Source: Panicum virgatum
Taxonomy: Eukaryota > Streptophyta > Magnoliopsida > Poales > Poaceae
Length of the DNA: 64,000 bases
Reading direction: 5' to 3'
Assembly: GCF_016808335.1 (NCBI RefSeq)
Contig: NC_053139.1
Coordinates: forward strand, 34,059,954 to 34,123,953
This document shows positions 57,467 to 64,000 of this stretch, in pieces. Both the position numbers and the translations under genes were made by a program. Below the pieces are notes generated by a model. The model searched no databases. It saw only the letters and a program-made list of their open reading frames with translations, and was not told the origin of the DNA. Within the stretch, counting starts at the first letter, position 1; every line of letters starts with the position of its first letter.

Positions 57467-60400
57467 CAATGTTCGACAAGGCGCTGTTCCGCGGCCGCCT
57501 AGGCGCGCCTAATCGCTAGGCGGAGGGTGACCGCGGGGCCTAGGGGGTAAGCGGGCACCTAGGCGGCGGCGGCGCCTAGGCGGGAAAAGGCGGCGCTGAG
57601 GCGACGAGGAAGCGGCGCGGAGGCGAGCGAGGCGGCGCGGAGGCAGGCGAGCGGCAGGGTTGACTGATTCTCGCGGGGCGGGAGCGCGCGAGCGGGAGCG
57701 CGCGTAGGCAGGAGCGCACGGGCTGGAAAAATTGGCGCCAGCGGGAGTAGCACGGAAGGATAAGGAGGAGGGATAGGGAAAATGAAAGAGAGGGAAATAG
57801 AGGAGCTGGTGCCCGCCGCCGCCATTGGAGTTGGAGCTCGTCGTCCCCGTCCTTGCCTCCATCTCCCTACCACCCGCCGGATCCCCACTCCCTGAGCTGC
57901 TCCCTCGACTCCCAGGCGACCTGACCCCGGGCTCGTCCCTCGCCACGCTCTAGCGAGCCCGTGGTCCGGAGACCCGAGCTGCTTGCTTCCGGCTGCCATG
58001 ACGCGGCGACGCCCAAGATACGTCCTCTGCTCTGCTCCTCCCTCCTCTGCAGCTCTGCTCCTTCCTCCTTTACTGGCTGGTGCCCGACTCATCCTTCTGC
58101 AGATCTGCAGCTAGACTCTGCTCTGGTCCTCCCTCCTCTGCTGGTTGCTGCTCGACTCCTCCCTCCTCTAGTTCTCCCTCTGTTACCATGGCTCTTATAG
58201 TGGTCATGTGCATTTTATTATTGCTTGAGTGTGGATAGTACCTATGGATTGCAGATTGTTTTGTGTAAAATATACATGTGCATCTAGATTGCTGGATTCT
58301 TTTTGTATTATATGTCTTATTGCCTCTGCAGCTGTGTAGTTTAAGTATAATTACTGAATCTATGCATCAATTTAATAATCAACATGCACATGTAGGATGT
58401 CGACACCTGAGAATAGAACCAATGAGACCAATGTGACTGTTGTAGAGAATCTCTTGAAGAGGAATTCAGATGATGTGGGATGGGAGTATGGGGTTCTAAT
58501 TGATGCTCAGAATAAGGACAAAGTGAAGTGCAAGTTTTGTGGTCACCAAAGCACTGGAGGAATTTATCGATTGAAGCAACATGTGGCCAATGTTGGAAAA
58601 AATGTGAAGAAATGCAGGGAGAGCACTCAGGAAGCTAAAGAAAAGTGCAAGAAATCATTAGATGAGTCAAAAAGGAGAGGGAGGAAAAGGCTGTCCGTAA
58701 GCTAGAGCTTAGAGAAGAGGTCAATGTTTCTCGGGTTGGAGAGGATGATGATGAAGTAACTTGTGTTGGAAGCTCCAAGCCTCACAAATTAGGACCCATT
58801 GATAAGTGGACTCGTGCTATTGATCCTAAAGCAACAAAAACTAAATCTTTGAAGCAACAAAAGTTGAACAAGGAGCTTTGGAAGGAAAGAACACGTGAGG
58901 TGCAGAAATATATTGCAAGATGGGTCTATACACATGGTAATTATCTAGTCACCCTTACTGCCATGATGCCATCTATTGTTCTGTTTTTTTTTCAATTTAA
59001 GAATATTTTGAAACTGAATACTAATAGCCTTTATTCATACCCTTTTTGTAGCCATACCATTTAATGCTTGTGACAATGATGAATTCAAGCAAATGTGTGA
59101 AGCAATTGGTCAGTTTGGTGCTAGATTTCAACCTCCTTCTCAGCGTGATCTACGTGAGACTTTGCTGGAAGAGGAGTATGCAAGAACCAAGAGTTTGCTT
59201 GAAGAACGTGATGCTGAAAAGATGAAAAGTGGGTGCTCTATCATGACAGATGCTTGGTCAGATAGGAAGAGAAGAAGCATAATGAACTTGTGCACAAATT
59301 GTGCTGAGGGATCAAGTTTTATCAGCTCAAAAGAGATGTCAGATGTGTCACATACAAGTGAAGTCATCTTTGAATTGGCGGGCAAAGCAATTGAAGAACT
59401 TGGTCCAGATGATGTGGTGCAAGTAGTGACAGACAATGCCTCTAACAATATGGGAGCAAAAAAACTCTTAGTGGAGAAGAGGCCACACATCTTTTGGACC
59501 TCTTGTGCAACTCATACTATTAACTTAATGCTCCAAGGAATTGGCAGCTTGACAAAGTTTAAGAAGGTGATTTATCAATCTAAAGCATTCACCATATTTG
59601 TTTATGGGCACACAAGAACATTGGAATGCATGAGACACTTTACAGAGGGTAAAGAAATCATAAGGCCAGGAGTAACTAGGTTTGCTTCAGCCTTTCTTAC
59701 TTTGAACAGCATGCTAGAGAAGAAGAATCAGCTGAAACAAATGGTGGTTCACAGTAGGTGGGACCAATTGAAGGATGTGAAAACAAAGAAAGGTAAGGAT
59801 GCAACAACAACAATATTGAGTCCAGCCTTTTGGAAAGATGTGAAGATATGTTTGAGTGTTTTTGAGCCATTATTCAAAGTTCTACGTTTGGTTGATGGAG
59901 ATGTGAAGCCATCCATGGGTTTCTTGTTTGGAGAATTAATCAAGGCAAAGAGAGAGATCAAGGAGGCATGTGGCAATGTTGAATCTCGCTACAAGGAGAT
60001 CATTGCTGTCATTGACAAGAAGATGAAAGGAATACTTGATTCTCCATTGCATTTGACTACGTATTTGCTGAATCCATACTATAGTTATGCAAACCAAGCC
60101 ATATTTGATGATCCCACAATAACAGTAGGCTTTATCAATTATGTGGAGGTTTTTTTACCATCATGATGAGAATATGCAAGAACAGGCTGTAAATGTGGAA
60201 TTAAAGAAATTTCAGAGTAGAGAAGGATCATTCAGTAAAAAGCTTGCAAAGACTTGTCAAAACTTTGACTACAACCCAAGTAACTAATTGTTCATTTCAG
60301 CATAGGGTCCAACTATTTTTTTTGCATTTTTACAAGTATTAATGGAGTAATTGACATTCATTTCAGCATCTTGGTGGAGACTCTATGGAACTGAAACAGA

Positions 60401-61571
60401 AGCTTTGCAAAGGTTGGCCACAAGAATCCTTTCTTTGACATCAAGCTCATCTGCTTGTGAAAGAAATTGGAGTACTTTCGAACTGGTGTTGTCCCTATGC
60501 TCATCTTTCATCTACAAAATTCAGCATTAGACAAGTGCAGAATTTTTTATGCAATGTTCTCATGATTAATTTGCAGGTACACACTAAGAAAAGAAATAGG
60601 CTTACTACAACCCGCCTCAACAAGCTAGTTTTCATTTAATTCAATTCTAAGATGATGAGTAAGAAACAAAAATAAAATCAAAGAAAATTGATGATATCCT
60701 TCTGTCCAGCGACACATCTGAAGCTCAAGGTTTCCTGCATGAGGATGGAGATTCTTGTGCATTAATTGTTTATAGGGATGAGCACGAAGAGGATCAGGAT
60801 GTGATGCCCGGTACTGGAATACCATGGTCTGTTCTTGGAGATGCTGTGGGAGCAGAAGAACAACTTGAGCTACGTAGAAGTACAAGAGTGAGACAGCTTT
60901 ATGAAGAAGAAGAATTTGAATCTGAAGAAGAGGAATTTGATGAAGATGATGATGATTATTGAAGACTAGAAAGGCTTTGGGCTATGGCAGTGGGCTTTGC
61001 TTTGTCTTGTCATCATGTCGTGTTTTATTTATGAACTTGTGTTGTGTCTGTTCCTGTTCCTTTTGCATTGTGACATGAACTCTGAAGTCTGAACTAGAAC
61101 TCTATTTATGAATTATTCATGTGCTGTATCACTGTATGTGCTATCTCACTTGTCTCAATGATTTAAAATCTGTTATTTGCTGGAGCTACGAGCTGCTGTT
61201 TTTTGTTGCTAATATGGGCATATGGATGGCTATGAAATCATTCAGATAAGTACCTACTTCCTCGCTAAAATGTAAATATGTCAATAGTGAATTTTATTTG
61301 ATAGTTCTCACAACCTTCTCTCTGGTGCTGCTGCAGGAACAAGAATTTGTACTAAGAGCAATGTTGTACTAGGAAAATCAAGGCATTAAAGTAAGGTATG
61401 TATGCAGCCATCTTGATGTTTCACTCATATATTATATAGTAAATTGCACATATGCAAAATCTAAAAAACACCTAGAAAATGCCTAGAAAACGCCTAGACG
61501 CGCCTAGGCCCGCCTAGGCTCTAGGCGGAGGGTCACCGCCTAGAAACTGCCTAGCGCCTAGCCGAACATTG
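57467..61571 (+). mobile_element. hAT transposon, 4.1 kb, TSD GATTTGAC
   Basis: Ends CAATGTTCGACAAGGCG and CGCCTAGCCGAACATTG are inverted repeats; the 8-bp duplication GATTTGAC is exact on both sides (57459-57466 and 61572-61579). Subterminal regions repeat GCCTAGGCG-type words (57500-57660 and 61480-61560). It encodes a nearly complete transposase and is the only DNA transposon here with one at full length. Confidence 0.95.
58397..60962 (+). pseudogene. hAT transposase (BED finger, DUF659, hAT dimerisation), two frameshifts
   Basis: Start ATG 58397 (MSTPENRTNE). BED-type finger: CKFCGHQSTGGIYRLKQHVA then C (58520-58620). A one-base slip near 58670 shifts the frame; coding continues KLELREEVNVSR to KYIARWVYTH. 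Intron 58937-59051 joins to IPFNACDNDEF. DUF659/catalytic region 59093-60160: SIMTDAWSDRKRRSIMN, VVTDNASNNMGAKKL, WTSCATHTINLML (catalytic Asp in TDAW and TDNA). A slip in the T7 run near 60150 shifts again to HHDENMQEQ. A further intron of about 84 bp ends at 60366, then WWRLYGTETEALQRLATRIL and SACERNWS (dimerisation domain). Acidic tail EEEEFDEDDDDY, stop 60960-60962. Exons after 60480 are less certain. It would excise and reinsert this element; the two slips make it defective unless they are sequencing errors. Confidence 0.88.
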
Positions 61572-62584
61572 GATTTGACCGTTCTGGTGCTCGGCCAATG
61601 GATAGTTGCCGATGAAGTCAAGGAAGGAGGAGAGGATCCGGACTCTGCGAGAATCTTGATGATTTGGTTGTAATATTTAAAGTAGTTTATCTTTTAGATA
61701 GTCTTTTCTTTAGGGTCAACTAATGTTTGCCGTAATCGGCTAGGACTTGATAGCGCTAGGCTATAAATATGAGTTGTAAGGGACCGAAAAAACTTGATAC
61801 ACATCCAATACAACAAACTTTAAATTTCTTTGCACTTTTTCGGCGACTTCGTTTTTTCTCTTCTTTTTTCGATGAGTTCTTTCAAATTGATCAAGGACGC
61901 CTCACATTCGAGCTACATGATTTGCTGGTGAGTTTTCGTTTTACTGAGTATATTTGAGCTTTGGCTACCAGGCGCATCGCTGTGGCTTCGTTCAAATCTA
62001 TTCAAAAGTTATCGAGTTCATCTAGGCTTTGACTTCCGGGCGTATCGCTGTCGTCTCGTCTAGATTTATTCACCAATTATCGATATCGGCCAAATTTATA
62101 GATTTTCCTATGCTTTTTGGCCATTATCACATCTAAAAACACACTAGACCGGCTTTAGATTTTGAAGTGACCCTTTTGTTATCTCAAGAGCCGGTTTAGA
62201 CCTGTTTTTAGCTCCACATCATCTAAGTTACACATTCATAGCTTAGATTTTGTCATACATACACGATCGGCTATTCAAAGCCGGTTTTGTCGTTTAGTGC
62301 CTCGGCTGATCCTGCCGATGCGCTCTTTACTACGCGCTTGTATTTAATATCTTTTTGTCATCTATAGTATCGGCAAAGCTTGCCGATACGCCCATTTGAG
62401 AGATATTCGGAATGCAGCCGATACGCTCTCGAATTTGACTTTGTTTTCTCCCTTGTCAATTTCAGGTCAAATTGACTGGCACGCTTGGTTGACTTTCCGT
62501 GACTTGGCGAACACTTGCCCTCGGATTCCAGTGTGTTGATTTTTGCGTCAACACGCACTTAAGCCAGTTTAATTTGAGCGGTTC

Positions 62585-64000
62585 TGCTACACGGGTGTTG
62601 CTCTCAACCGCATGGCCAATGGCATCCTGGGACTGCTCTGCAAGCGACACTACCCAGGCTGCATGGATATTGCTGGGGTACGTCAGCCGGTGTCTTTGTG
62701 GGAGCACTACATCACCGCATCGGATGCACCGGATATGGAAGGCAGGGCATTCGACAACAAGACGCACCGGGTGTTGAGCGAACTATGGGTAAGTCTTCAT
62801 GGCACTACATTTACGAATACATCATATTCATTGCACATTTTTGAAATAATGACTTTGTTCACGTTTTTGTGCTGGATTTCTACAGATGCGACGAGGGAAT
62901 GATGGCCAGGGCGATGCAGATGTCTAGCAAAAGCATGTTTCAAGCTGGCGGCGGATATGCTTTATGAGGTGCGCATCCAGGACGTCATAGACTACAAGGC
63001 TCGCGTCGAAAAGGTGAAGATCTACAAAGGACCTGCGAGAGACATCAGACTCACCCGGGAACAATACTTGCGGGTAAATACTCAATCTTTCTTAAATCAA
63101 CTATGCTCTATTTGTTCTTTTTACATGTCATAACTTGATGATGTGCAGGTGCCTCCATGGTGGATTGCCTCGGATCATCCGTGCTAGAAAATGATAGTGG
63201 ACCGGTGGTGCTCGCAAGAAAGGCTGGAGATGCACGAGGCTGCCCGGTAGCGGCATTTGTTGATGCCAAGTGCATCCCACCATCAGGGTAACTGTAACCT
63301 CAAGGTGTACGCAGCTAGATATATATGTGAATTAATTTCTTTATTTTAACGCTCAATTCTGCATAATTTCTAATCATCTTCCTTTTTTCGCAGTCGGCGG
63401 CACATGATGGTGTGCCTTGCTCCCAAGTCCAGGCATATTGTTTGGCTCACAAAGGGAAGGCGACATCCGATGTCACCTTCAACCCGCAGGATCAGCCCGA
63501 AGCGTACAGCAACGCAAGCGTCCACAGCCGCCTCAGTGGGTACACCTCGATGGCATAAGAAGTTTATGGGCCGGAGTTTGATCCGATCAATGAGCCCATT
63601 GATGGAGAAGTTGTCATGAGGGCGGGAGGAGGCAAGAAGCATGAACGGTACTGGTTTGGCGTCAGCTTAGTCGACACGGCCACTACTCCCACTCTCTCGC
63701 AAATTCGAGTTAGGAGTACCAGCTCAAGCCTGGCCATACACCCATGGCCCGATACTACACAGACTCAGATTGAGGCGGTCAAGGTTATTTCTATTTCATC
63801 CGTCATTCCCTGATTTTTACCTATGTTTGCTTTGAATTCTCACCCTGGGATCAAATCCTGTAGGCACAGATGGAAGCAGGCTTTCAAGCACGGCAGGAGA
63901 CACGAGAGGAGAGGTGGTGGGTCGAGCGGGACGAGATGTAGCAAAAATTGGATCAAGCTCTCACATATATGCAAAGCTTGGGCTCGACGATGTGTCTTTC
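62585..64000 (+). pseudogene. CACTA-type plant transposase gene fragment (Transposase_24-like), continues past window
   Basis: Exons read as 62585-62788 (NGILGLLCKRHYPGCMDIAG, VSLWEHYITASDAPD), 62886-63073 (after a one-base slip: MLYEVRIQDVIDYKARVEKV, IRLTREQYLR), 63149 to about 63290 (VPPWWIASDHPC then an in-frame TAG, RWCSQERLEMHEAAR), 63395-63785 (AAHDGVPCSKFQAYCLAHKG, ARRVGGGKKH-like and TTPTLSQIRVRSTSSS) and 63865 onward (QMEAGFQARQE). Introns have GT-AG ends. This is the conserved protein of grass CACTA elements. At least one slip and several stops show decay. Its left edge touches the gypsy LTR end at 62553. Confidence 0.75.

Larger units (their letters stand above)
57311..62553 (+). 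mobile_element. gypsy-type 3' LTR (1.13 kb net) split by hAT
   Basis: Starts TGTTGACACCGTTTTTTGAC and ends TTTTTGCGTCAACA, with terminal inverted TGTTGA/TCAACA. Within it lies the hAT element and its duplication (4113 bp). A preceding polypurine tract marks it as a 3' LTR. A TATA-like CTATAAATATGAG lies at about 61761, followed by a short leader, as expected for an LTR promoter. The 5' partner and target duplication were not found. Superfamily is inferred from style. Confidence 0.72.

Overview
This window is nuclear DNA of a grass (Poaceae). The signs are CACTA and Stowaway-type transposon termini of the grass kind, long TGTAACACCC-type LTRs, GC-rich coding stretches with high third-position GC, and grass-type gene remnants (BAHD hydroxycinnamoyltransferase, gulonolactone oxidase-like, DUF4220/DUF594). 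It is an intergenic nest of transposable elements. I see only one or two small genes that could be intact, and no tRNA, rRNA, CRISPR array or operon.

Layout. 1-5744: minus-strand Ty1/copia element whose 3' end lies outside the window; 5' LTR 5212-5744. 5781-7975: broken three-exon coiled-coil ORF of retrotransposon/transposon type. 10048-15510: non-autonomous CACTA element (TSD TAT) carrying a 4.1-kb solo LTR (10683-14823, TSD GCCAG). 15785-18579: BAHD acyltransferase pseudogene split in codon 10 by a 1.47-kb solo LTR (TSD GAAGG). 20140-20940: LINE remnant with a T12/G26 homopolymer. 21796-24667: second solo LTR of the same family (TSD ATATA) with a 96-bp tandem repeat. 25014-35590: minus-strand L-gulonolactone-oxidase-like pseudogene interrupted by an LTR retrotransposon (25080-34563, TSD TTCTT), which itself contains a complete copia element (26398-31825, TSD GTAAG). 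38.2-39.2 kb and 44.4-45.2 kb: two copies of a duplicated block, each with a two-exon gene for a small secreted cysteine-rich peptide on the minus strand; between them is a 1.6-kb CACTA element carrying a Ulp1-like protease fragment. About 46.1-53.7 kb: decayed plus-strand copia element split by a third solo LTR of the same family (48325-50882, TSD TGACT). 54139-56940: DUF4220/DUF594 pseudogene on the minus strand, interrupted by a 1.3-kb hAT-like element. 57311-62553: gypsy-type LTR split by a nearly complete 4.1-kb hAT transposon (57467-61571, TSD GATTTGAC). 62585 to the end: decayed CACTA-type transposase gene.

Most boundaries are fixed by exact target-site duplications read directly from the sequence, so the order of insertion can be read: the outer element is older than the one inside it. 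Host-gene remnants are each broken by at least one insertion plus point mutations. The best candidate for functional biology is the cysteine-rich peptide gene at 44500-44849 and its diverged sister at 38459-38822. Family names rest on motif recognition by eye; no database search was run.
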